Assembly: GCA_964036315.1 (NCBI GenBank)
Contig: OZ038480.1
Location: forward strand, 8,141,203 to 8,205,202
Origin: Acanthosepion esculentum
Taxonomy: Eukaryota > Mollusca > Cephalopoda > Sepiida > Sepiidae
Direction: 5' to 3'
DNA length: 64,000 nt
In this document: positions 54,957 to 64,000 of the stretch, in pieces
How the letters are laid out: each line of letters starts with the position of its first letter
Position numbering within the stretch: position 1 is the stretch's first letter
Translations under genes and position numbers: made by a program
Notes under the pieces: generated by a model
Database searches by the model: none
Told to the model about the DNA's origin: nothing
What the model saw: only the letters and a program-made list of their open reading frames with translations

Positions 54957-55470
54957 CTATAATAGCGTTAATTTTTCTAAAATGAAACTTACACGAAATG
55001 AGTTAAGACCATTGCAAGTGCAACGCGTTGGCCCTTCTTCACCTAATAACGAGCCAAATGAGATATCCAGCATCACCGCGAAGGAAGATGGTGATAACGA
55101 ATGGACGGAATGAAACTCATCAGTCTTAATATATGTAGCGTCGGTTTGGATGTCTCCAAGGCATGCCCGGCCCATTAGAATGGGCGAAAGCACGAATGGC
55201 TCAGGGTCGAACCTAATACTCGATACCGTAATCAACCTCGGAGGTGACGGATAACCAAACTGCGGTAAATCTAGATCGCCGTTAACACACGCGTTGTCAG
55301 CACCCGTTTTTTTTTCTCAAATCTCAGTTTGACCTTTCCCCCGTTTATAGCGCTATATATTTGACTGAGACCCCCGATGCACCTGGTCACTTTCTTGCTT
55401 CTACCGTCCGCTAATGCTCGGGATAATTTTTGGTCATTGTTTAGAGCGGGTTTAACAGGCATTTATTTAC
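54957..55470 (-). other. Coding-like stretch, unrecognised
   Basis: Higher GC than its surroundings with two consecutive minus-strand frames: 55462-55271 (63 codons, [20 protein letters not shown], basic) and 55235-54957 (92 codons). They are in different frames. No family recognised; may be a decayed transposon or exon. Confidence 0.3.
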
Positions 55471-55529
55471 TCAAGAACATCTGTTCTTGGATATAAGCAC
55501 TGTAACCTGTTTAAGTACTGCAGAATAAT

Positions 55530-55533
55530 ACCT

Positions 55534-55600
<67 letters not shown>

Positions 55601-55657
55601 CATACATATATGTAGGTATACGTTTATGTTGTTTGTGTCTGCACGTGTGTATATTTT

Positions 55658-55702
<45 letters not shown>

Positions 55703-55874
55703 AATATATGAATTTTTATAAATATATTTATGTGTGTGTATATATATGTATTTGCATGTACTTGTATGTGTGCATATGTTTATGTGTATGTGTGTGCATA
55801 TATATATATGTATGTGTTGATGTGTATATGTATGTATATATGAATATATTTGTACTTATAGTTATATATTTGTG

Positions 55875-55932
<58 letters not shown>

Positions 55933-56350
55933 CATATGTAAGTATACGTTTATTATGTTGTTTGTGTCTGCACATGTGTGTATAATTTATCGATATATAT
56001 ATATATATGTGAATATGAATTTTTATAAATATATATATATATGTGTATATATGTATTTGCATGTACTTGTATGTGTGCAAATGTTTATGTGTATGTGTGT
56101 GCATTTATATATATATGTATGTGCAGATGAGTATATGTATTTATATATGAATATATTTGTACTTGTAGTTATATGTTTGTGTGTATATATATATATGTTA
56201 ATATTGATGTCTATTTTATATATGTGCTTGTTAGTATATTTATGCGCTTGTGTGGGTGTGTAAGTGTATATACGTAAGTGCGTATATACGTTTGTATGTA
56301 TATCTATGTGTATATATATATATGTATATCTTAGTGTTTTTGAATGTATT
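55530..56350 (+). repeat. TA/TG-rich block with ~320-bp tandem duplication
   Basis: Segments 55600-55885 and 55925-56195 share the same order of phrases: TATACGTTTAT, GTTGTTTGTGTCTGCAC, TTTATCGATATATA, ATGAATTTTTATAAATATAT, GTATTTGCATGTACTTGTAT, TGTGTGCA, ATGAATATATTTGTACTT. TA runs separate them. Confidence 0.85.
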
Positions 56351-56489
56351 ATCTATGCTCACTATAATCTACTTTCATTTGATAGTGGTTTTAAAATTGC
56401 TTGTGGACTTAATAATCAACAGTTGTGTTTTGTTACATTTTAATCTTGTATGGACTTTATAGTCCTTTATTGTCATTTGGATAATATTG

Positions 56490-56517
56490 TTAGTATATGC
56501 GTAGGCTTATATATGCC

Positions 56518-56579
<62 letters not shown>

Positions 56580-56624
56580 TTGCGAAAAACTCGGTAATCC
56601 GTATGGGTAGTACCGATGAGGATT

Positions 56625-56694
<70 letters not shown>

Positions 56695-56985
56695 TTTTTG
56701 TCTTTTTGAGTTTTTTTATATTACTGTGGAGGTTGATATAATTATTTCTATGTGTGTGTGTATATGCATATGTGTGTATATATATATATATATGTATGTA
56801 TGTATGTATATGTGTGTATATATGTATATATATGTGTTTGTATGTGCGTCGGTATATTTATATATGTTTCCATTTTTAGTGATGAATATATGTACACATT
56901 CGTATGTATGTATTTATATACCAATATTGTTAGTATATGCGTAGGCTTATGTATATATATATCTATATATATATATCTATATATA

Positions 56986-57025
<40 letters not shown>

Positions 57026-57095
57026 TTTATATATATATATATTTATGTTACGAAAATCACGGTAATCCGTATGGGTAGTACCAAGATGGATTCTT

Positions 57096-57154
<59 letters not shown>

Positions 57155-57235
57155 TTATTTTTTCTCATTTTTCCTTTTTTATTTTACCGTGGAGGTTGAT
57201 ATATTTATTTCTTTGTGTGTGTATATATACATATG

Positions 57236-57270
<35 letters not shown>
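56490..57270 (+). repeat. TA/TG-rich block with second tandem duplication
   Basis: CGGTAATCCGTATGGGTAGTAC (split phrase) at 56596 and 57060, GTGGAGGTTGATAT at about 56728 and 57191, and AATATTGTTAGTATATGCGT at 56485 and 56923, i.e. a unit near 440-460 bp. A related piece (GTATGTGCG, GGTATATTTATATATGTTTC) recurs at 59.9 kb. Confidence 0.85.
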
Positions 57271-57279
<9 letters not shown>

Positions 57280-57292
57280 TGGACATGGAAGT

Positions 57293-57351
57293 CAGCACTT
57301 AGAGGCGACAGTCTGTTTCATGCTAGTGCAATCGTCAGGCGACTAGTGCTG
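57293..57351 (-). ncRNA. Type I hammerhead ribozyme (Penelope, left arm)
   Basis: Minus strand: stem I outer CAGCACU with AGUGCUG, inner GC-GC near the core, CUGACGA, stem II UGC/GCA, GAAA, short stem III ACA/UGU with a 3-nt loop, cleavage triplet GUC. All invariant core residues are present. Penelope-like elements are known to carry hammerheads of this short-stem-III type. Confidence 0.85.
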
Positions 57352-57824
57352 TTATTTTTCTCGGCTGTTTATATAAGGTCAGTGGTGCATTATGGGTAGT
57401 ATATTTTGGCGGTTACTTTTACCGGAAGTCGCTTATTTGTTTATTTATTTATGTCAAATTATTTTGCTTGTTTTTTTGTTTGTTTTTTATTTTTATTTTT
57501 ATTTTTTATCTTATATATTTATTTATTTATTCTTTTATTTTGATCGGTGTTTTTTGTTAACGTAGTAAAAATTTGTTTATATAGCTTATTGTTGGTAGTC
57601 TATAATGGCCGTCATTTGCCGGAAATCGCTTGTTTGCTTATTTATTTGGGTCAAATTGTTTTGCTTATTATTATTATTTTTATTTGTATAACAGTTATAA
57701 CTTTCGTCCGTTCTTTTGTTTTGATTTTATTTCGCATATTCTAACATGTGTGGTTTTGTGATTTGTTTGGAGTAGTTTATTTTGCTTATTTTATTGTTGT
57801 TTGTTTATATATTTATTTATTTTT

Positions 57825-58371
57825 CTATTTTAAGTTACGTAGTAAAAATTTGTTTTCATGTCTACATTTTGAGATTAGCTCGGATCTTTTATTTAATAAT
57901 TTATTTTGATCTGGGAAGGTAATGATAGCTATTTTTTCCTCCAAGCAAAGTTTGCAAGTTTTTGATAGGTTGTTGTAGGCTGATGATTTTTTCCTTATTT
58001 TCCAAGATATTTTTGGTGTGGTGTGTGTTTTGTTTTTTATTTCCCAGATATACTTAGAAAGCATTGTGCTGTTCGCATATTTACTATTTGTGAAAGACAT
58101 TTTGTGTACATAATTTCTTTGTTTCCATGGTCCTTCGGTTACTCCTATGTATACTTTTTCTTCATTATCTGCTGATTTTGTCGTGGCTTGGTAGATTACG
58201 TTGTTTTGTAAACAATTACCGTTTAAGGGACATTCGTTTTTTATTCTGCAGTTGCACGTGGGTTTAATTTGTTCGTGTGGTTTGTTAATAATTTTTCTGT
58301 TGTGCTTTTTTATTATGTGTGCTATGTTCTCGGTGCAACTCTAGCTGATTTTTACTGTGTTTTTGTTGAAT
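57825..58371 (-). pseudogene. Penelope-like C-terminal GIY-YIG endonuclease (left copy)
   Basis: Minus strand: Cys cluster CNCRIKNECPLNGNC, GIY-YIG halves NNVIYQATT and VYIGVTEG, then MSFTNSKYANSTMLSKYIWE, SKTCKLCLEEKIAIITF and NKLLNKRSELISKCRHENKF with stop at 57825. The final 160 codons are open. A TAG lies just upstream (about 58345) where the right copy has TAC. RT is absent by 5' truncation. Confidence 0.88.
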
Positions 58372-58374
58372 GAA

Positions 58375-59081
58375 CACTCACATACTCACCACAGAACACA
58401 AAAAAGACCAACAGAAAAAGAAATATCATATGGTTCAACCCACCGTACAGCAAAAACGTAAAAACAAACATAGGAAAAATATTCTTCAAGCTTTTACACA
58501 AACACTTCCCGGAATCAAGCACACTACACAAAATATTCAACAAAAACACAGTAAAAATCAGCTACAGTTGCACCGAGAACATAGCACAAATAATAAAAAA
58601 GCACAACAGAAAAATGATTAACAAACCACACGAACAAATTAAACCCACGTGCAACTGCAGAATAAAAAACGAATGTCCCTTAAACGGTAATTGTTTACAA
58701 AACAACGTAATCTACCAAGCCACGACAAAATCAGCAGATAATGAAGAAAAAGTATATATAGGAGTAACCGAAGGACCACGGAAACAAAGAAAATATGTAC
58801 ACAAAATGTCTTTCACAAATAGTAAATATGCGAACAGCACAATGCTTTCTAAGTATATCTGGGAAATAAAAAACAAAACACACACCACACCAAAAATATC
58901 TTGGAAAATAAGGAAAAAATCATCAGCCTACAACAACCTATCAAAAACTTGCAAACTTCGCTTGGAGGAAAAAAATAGCTATCATTACCTTCCCAGATCA
59001 AAATAAATTATTGAATAAAAGATCCGAGCTAATCTCAAAATGTAGACATGAAAACAAATTTTTACTACGTAACTTAAAATA
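58375..59081 (+). pseudogene. Penelope-like RT end and GIY-YIG endonuclease (right copy)
   Basis: In one plus-strand frame: IIWFNPPYSKNVKTNIGK and KHFPESSTLHKIFNKNTVK, then YSCTENIAQIIKKHN (end of the Penelope RT region), then the Cys cluster, VIYQATT and VYIGVTEGP, and KYIWEIKNKTHTTPKISWK. An extra A near 58972 relative to the left copy shifts the frame, giving a stop at 59006. The WFNPPYS...VKTNIGK...LHKIFN...VSYSC series is characteristic of Penelope proteins. Confidence 0.88.
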
Positions 59082-59556
59082 GAAAAATAAATAAATATAT
59101 AAACAAACAACAATAAAATAAGCAAAATAAACTACTCCAAACAAATCACAAAACCACACCTGTTAGAATATGCGAAATAAAATCAAAACAAAAGAACGGA
59201 CGAAAGTTATAACTGTTATACAAATAAAAATAATAATAATAAGCAAAACAATTTGACCCAAATAAATAAGCGAACAAGCGATTTCCGGCAAATGACGGCC
59301 ATTATAGACTACCAACAATAAGCTATATAAACAAATTTTTACTACGTTAACAAAAAACACCGATCAAAATAAAAGAATAAATAAATAAATATATAAGATA
59401 AAAAATAAAAATAAAAATAAAAAACAAACAAAAAAACAAGCAAAATAATTTGACATAAATAAATAAACAAATAAGCGACTTCCGGTAAAAGTAACCGCCA
59501 AAATATACTACCCATAATGCACCACTGACCCTTATATAAACAGCCGAGAAAAATAA

Positions 59557-59615
59557 CAGCACTAGCCGCCTGACGATTGCACTAGCATGAAACAGACTGT
59601 CGCCTCTAAGTGCTG
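59557..59615 (+). ncRNA. Type I hammerhead ribozyme (Penelope, right arm)
   Basis: CAGCACU/AGUGCUG stem I, CUGACGA at 59570-59576, stem II UGC-ACUA-GCA, GAAA at 59589-59592, stem III ACA/UGU, GUC at 59599-59601 with predicted cleavage after 59601. One base differs from the left copy, in the internal loop of stem I. Confidence 0.87.
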
Positions 59616-59699
59616 ACTTCCATGTCCACTTTTATATTTACACACGCTCTATCTCTGATATTGAGCACTTTACCCCATAAATATAGCACACTTTAAGAC

Positions 59700-59707
59700 T
59701 ATATTTC

Positions 59708-59797
<90 letters not shown>

Positions 59798-60100
59798 CAT
59801 ATACATACATATATATATATATATACACATATGGATATATATATGTATATGTGTATGTATGTATATGTGTGTATATATGTATATATATGTGTGTGTATGT
59901 GCGTAGGTATATTTATATATGTTTCCATTTATAGTGATGAATATATGCACACATACGTATGTATGTATTTTTTTATATATTGTTATATATTTGTACTCGT
60001 GTATGGGTACTCATACGTATCTAAGTATATATGAGATCTTTATATATATTTGTGTATTTACGTTTTTCTTTTTCATATATTAACTGGTTTTATTTTATTT
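59700..60100 (+). repeat. TA/TG-rich tract related to 56.8 kb block
   Basis: Long TA runs at 59712-59793, then GTATGTGCGTAGGTATATTT and GTTTCCATTTATAGTGATGA matching 56840-56890. Confidence 0.85.
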
Positions 60101-61133
60101 TAAGTGTTGCATTTTGCCTGGACATTTGAACTTGGTGTTTTTTATGTGTGTTTATGCGTATATATTTATTTTTCTATCCATTTCTATATATTTGGTGTCT
60201 TCTTTTCATTACGTTGTTCGTTGACGAATATTTGTTTTTCTGTTTTATCAAATTTTATCTATTGAACCATTTTTATCTATAGAGCTTTGTCCATGTAAGT
60301 TATATTTTAATAATCTGATTGAATTGGTTTACTAACACTTTCAAATTAGAATATTTGTTGGTGTGTATATGTGTGTGTCTTTATAAATGTATGTGTGTAT
60401 AATCACTGATATATGCCTTTCATTGTGTGTATATGTTGACTCTTTTTCTTCTTTTTTTAAGAGTTGTGGACATCTATTACTCTTTCGTTCGTGTTTTTGC
60501 GTGTTTATATATCTAAATATGTCTATGTGTTTGTGTATTATAATCTGATTGTGTGTGTATTGTCTTTTGCAAGATTTCACCCTCCCCTGTCCATATCATC
60601 ACTTCAAATGTATCTATGTTGTAACGAAGCTTAGCACAACATTAGATTTTAACGTTTATTCTAACTGAATTTTTGGCCTTTCAATTAAAAGAAAATAAAT
60701 AACAAAACGTATGTATTTTCGTTCAGTTTCTTTTTTAAATGGTTTTATAATATTTTAAACTTCATACAAATTAAATTTAAATTTATAAAATTTGGTAAGT
60801 TTTATTTTCAATTTTATAGTAAAATTTAATATTAATTAGTTAGAATGATTTCTATTTTAGTCTAACCCTAACATTAAAGCATGAATTATTATATCCAAGG
60901 TTCTTGTCAAGTCTTGAATTCTTATATACTTGTATTTTGACTGGCCATTGTAGTTTATGTAACAGCATTTCCCCTGTTTGGTCGATTTGAACCTTTTAAG
61001 ACCCCTTTATTCTACATTCAACACCATCATTTGATAAGACACCACAAGTGTTCAAACAAAATGGCTATTTCTGTAGTGATTTTATGACATATTTATGTTA
61101 CAATTTTCGAATAAATCATATGTATATATATAT
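60101..61133. other. Unassigned AT-rich DNA
   Basis: Nothing recognised. Confidence 0.5.
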
Positions 61134-61460
61134 TGTTATGGGAACCTACCCATAATAGTAATGGACTAGTCCGTACTCCATAAATACTGCTCCGCAAGAG
61201 GAAGCAGAGCCAGTCAGACGGGGTGAGTGAGTCAGTCAGAGACAGAGTCGGCTAGACGATTACAGTAAGACATTGGAATAGTGATACTGGTCGAGACAAC
61301 ATAGTTCTCTCTAACCTAACCTGATTGTTATTACTAACACTTCTACTTCTTTTGTACATATTCTGTTTGTAATATATCTGTGTTATTCCATACCTGTGTT
61401 CGAGTTATTCTTCATTGGTTCTAACTTGGACCATCACCGTGGTACAAGGACCTGGACCAT

Positions 61461-61464
<4 letters not shown>
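61134..61464 (+). repeat. Solo LTR (331 bp) inserted in a TA tract
   Basis: Begins TGTTATGG and ends CCATAACA, a perfect 8-bp inverted terminus with TG...CA. TATAT lies on both sides. CATAAATACTGC is TATA-like at about 61179. No internal retrotransposon sequence remains, as expected after LTR-LTR recombination. It is unrelated to the LTRs at 26/31 kb. Confidence 0.88.

Positions 61465-61547
<83 letters not shown>
61465..61547. repeat. (TA)n microsatellite
   Basis: About 41 TA units. Together with TATATATA before 61134 it is the tract hit by the LTR. Confidence 0.97.
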
Positions 61548-61550
<3 letters not shown>

Positions 61551-61576
61551 ATTTTATACTTGAATTAAATGCATAT

Positions 61577-61870
61577 ACTCGGTATGCTCGAATTGAGGAA
61601 TAGGAGAGCCGAGTTCCAATTCCAGTCGAATCCATTACATTCACTTACATGCTAATATCCTTAGGAAAGGTATGAGTCCTCTTTTTTCTCTCCCCATCTA
61701 TGGGTAAATAGCATGACATACGGGGTTCTATAGCCTTGGATGGCAACTGGTCTACGGCCGAAAGAAATGGAAATCTACTACGGGATAAAATCTGCCTCGT
61801 CAGTCATGTATCGAGAGATACATGATCGCCTAATTGTGTATCACGCATGGCACATAACTGAGTGATATTT
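61577..61870 (+). repeat. tRNA-derived SINE, family B, copy 3
   Basis: Plus strand: truncated head with GAGTTCCAATTCCAGTCGAA (box B), CATTCACTTACATGCTAATA, CAACTGGTCTACGGCCG, 3' hairpin CATGTATC-GAGA-GATACATG (61806-61825), then TCGCCTAATTGTGTATCACG and GCATGGCACATAACTGAG. Box A is lost. Confidence 0.8.
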
Positions 61871-62533
61871 TTGTATAAAATCAATGCTCTTTTCAACTTT
61901 AGGATACAAAACAAACTTAAGTTCTGTTTCATACGATACAAGTTCACAACAATATAGCAACTTTGACAATCAAATTGTTTGTTTAATATAAGACTACTAC
62001 AAGTCTACTCCAAGTCAATAGAATTGTTGGTCAAAGACATTGTATTTGCTACTGTGGCCACCGATAATCGTGAGCATTAATGCCATTTATGGTTTGATCC
62101 CATTTGATTTAATTTTCCAGTGAGTAAAGTCGGGCCATGAAGAAATGGATGCAACATCTGATCTTCTGCTCTTAAAATACAATTTCAAATGCCGTCTTGA
62201 TGAATGGGCATTTTGTCATTTTCAAATATTGTAAAAGTGATTAAATAATTTACTTTCAAATTTTGAGGCTAATGTTAATTTTCCAACAGAAAGAAATAAC
62301 TTTCTGATGAACTATAATGAATTAGAAGCCATTTGCATAAAAATCTCATTAAAACTCGTAATCATTTCATACAATTATTTCCTATGACGTCATATGAACA
62401 AATGAATATGAAACTTTCTCAGCTGACGATGGCGAAATCGACCAAGTTCAATAAATAGAAAATAAAGAAGAATAAAGAACCAAATGAAAAAGTTATTATT
62501 AACAATATTTTAAATAAAATTGACTTTAGGTTT
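61871..62533. other. Unassigned AT-rich DNA
   Basis: Nothing recognised. Confidence 0.5.
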
Positions 62534-62539
62534 ATTAAC

Positions 62540-62767
62540 TGTTGTGATGGTCTCCCTCTAAAGAGTCTATGTTAACTCTTCCGCCTACTATATATTTAAT
62601 AGGAGAGAAGGTTCGGGGAAACGTGAACAGTGAATAGATTGAGCGCTAGTTCATTCGGTACGCTCTTACAAGTCATGTAATATTCTTCTGGTGTACTTAC
62701 TGTTTAATATACAATATATCTGCAAACCTGGTTTTTGTTATTACGTAACCATTTACTTTGTCACAAA
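62540..62767 (+). repeat. Candidate solo LTR (228 bp)
   Basis: Starts TGTTGTGATGG, ends near TTTGTCACAAA, and is bracketed by ATTAAC on both sides (62534-62539, 62768-62773). CTATATATTTAATAGG is TATA-like. The termini are only partly complementary and do not end in CA, so this is tentative. Confidence 0.45.
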
Positions 62768-62773
62768 ATTAAC

Positions 62774-63934
62774 ATAGAAATGTATTAGTGTGATAAATTA
62801 CATAATCTGCCCATTTTTAATCACTTAACTTTTTATAGAAACATTAAATTTTAATATATTAAGAATTTGTTTTATATGAGCTTTCATTTTCGCTTTCTTT
62901 GTGTCCACCTGTATATGGCTGTTCTGTGTTTTTGCACCCCTTCAACATTGATTATAAATGTATATAAATTTTGTTGGGTAAAATATATAATGGAGATTTT
63001 ATGAGCGAAAATGTCAAATAGCTGATGGAAAAAACTTTTAACCAATGTAAGTTGCATCTTATGAAACATATTTTGCCAAACATGCAACAAAATATCTTTT
63101 ATGCATTGTACGAATCTTTGCATCTGCAATGAATAAAATCTCGAAAATTTTAGTGCCTCACAATCAAGGGATGGCATTTGCTAACAAATCCTTCATTGTC
63201 TTTAAGACTCTCATTTTCGCAGAGCCGTACAAACAGGAACCGATCCTTGACCAGTTGCATAATTCATGTTTCATCCAGTCTTAGTAGCATTTTATCAAAG
63301 TTTTAACTCATGGAGAAAATTTATATGAAATTTCCTTTTGACTCTTTTGTTTATGAGTTAAAAACGTTATGTTAAGTGTAGACAAAGTGCATCCTGTAAA
63401 GGTTTGGTTTGTTTGAGTTTTATGGCCTATCAACCCTTTTGGATCATTTAAAGCCAATCCTATAAAGGAAGAAACACTTTTGAAAATGGCATAGAATATA
63501 CAAATTGTACATTTTGAGTGTGAATATGAATGAAAGGCAAATGTCAAAACTTTCTAAACACCCAAGTATTTTTGTGCATTCAGAAGTATTTTTGTCTTTT
63601 CATATAAGAACACAGGTTATTGTATTTATACAATATCCAATGAAGATTTCAAAATAACCCCCTGTTGATGTCTCTCTTAGAACTGTTCGATAATTCTAGT
63701 CAAATAAAATTCTTAAGTTCATTGGAAATTGAAGTTGCAGCTATTATATATCTTCATAAAAAAGAGTCAATTACCGCTAAATAAAGTGAAGGCGATGACT
63801 ATGAAAAGAAAAAAAAGATTCTGTAGCTCTCATAAAAGATTGAAATTTTAACAGTGAGGTAAATATCAAATGTCATGAAATAGTAAAAATAAACAGAGTA
63901 ACATAAAAGGTATAAACGTTTCTGTTGTAGCATA
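62774..63934. other. Unassigned AT-rich DNA
   Basis: Nothing recognised. Confidence 0.5.
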
Positions 63935-64000
63935 TCTACAGACGATAATGGCATGTTCCTGTTCACATAAATGCAGTAGTAAATACTGTATGTTGGTCTG
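63935..64000 (+). repeat. ~200-bp module family, left edge, cut by window end
   Basis: GACGATAATGGC, ACATAAATGCAGTAGTAAAT and ACTGTATGTTGGTCTG match 53905-53960. The copy continues outside the window. Confidence 0.7.

Larger units (their letters stand above)
57271..58371 (-). mobile_element. Penelope-like element, 5'-truncated, left arm of inverted pair
   Basis: About 1.1 kb, roughly 98% identical to the reverse complement of 58535-59637. Minus strand: C-terminal coding region, TTTA-rich 3' UTR, terminal hammerhead, then a TA tract. Truncated within the segment joining RT to the endonuclease. Confidence 0.93.
58372..59637 (+). mobile_element. Penelope-like element, 5'-truncated, right arm of inverted pair
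   Basis: Plus strand: coding remnant, 3' UTR 59082-59556, hammerhead, end at about 59637. It extends 163 bp further 5' than the left copy; that extra part forms the loop of the palindrome. The two truncated 5' ends meet directly at 58371/58372. Confidence 0.93.

Overview
The window is intergenic, AT-rich, repeat-dominated DNA from an animal genome. I recognise no intact host gene, rRNA or functional tRNA. Long (TA)n, (TATC)n and (CA)n tracts, several tRNA-derived short repeats, Penelope-like elements, Ty3/Gypsy, Tc1/mariner, Helitron and non-LTR remnants, and a 5.8-kb satellite together suggest a mollusc, quite possibly an octopod cephalopod. That is an inference from repeat style, not proof.

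Layout. 0-10.5 kb: a divergent tRNA-related composite repeat, a Penelope-like 3' remnant with a decayed hammerhead, a three-level nest (mariner-type transposon > LINE > 485-bp repeat), a pogo-like MITE, a composite repeat with six exact 107-bp tail units, and a Gypsy integrase fragment. 10.5-18.3 kb: more composite repeats, one as a head-to-head pair, and a perfect 150-bp duplication. 18.4-24.3 kb: 80-bp satellite with higher-order structure. 26.2-31.7 kb: a complete but broken Gypsy element (minus strand) with two 269-bp LTRs and a 5-bp target duplication inside a TATC microsatellite. 32-43.3 kb: mariner and Tc1 remnants, microsatellites, composite repeats, and roughly 200-bp modules. 45-51.8 kb: a Penelope C-terminus joined to a tRNA-like module and tail, a non-autonomous Helitron, a 27-bp minisatellite, and tRNA-derived SINEs. 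53.9-64 kb: a MITE, duplicated TA/TG-rich blocks, a 2.4-kb inverted pair of Penelope-like elements each ending in a well-formed hammerhead ribozyme, two solo LTRs and a SINE.

Most notable observations. (1) The commonest dispersed repeat looks like the 3' region of a Penelope-like element. At two loci a Penelope GIY-YIG endonuclease C-terminus is followed by UTR, a pol III A/B-box tRNA-like module, a hammerhead-like motif and, at other loci, a tail of 107-bp units. (2) The hammerhead-like motif recurs in an unrelated-looking repeat at 33.3 kb with compensating changes in all stems. (3) A head-to-head pair of 5'-truncated Penelope elements forms a palindrome of about 1.1 kb per arm, each arm carrying a 59-nt hammerhead.
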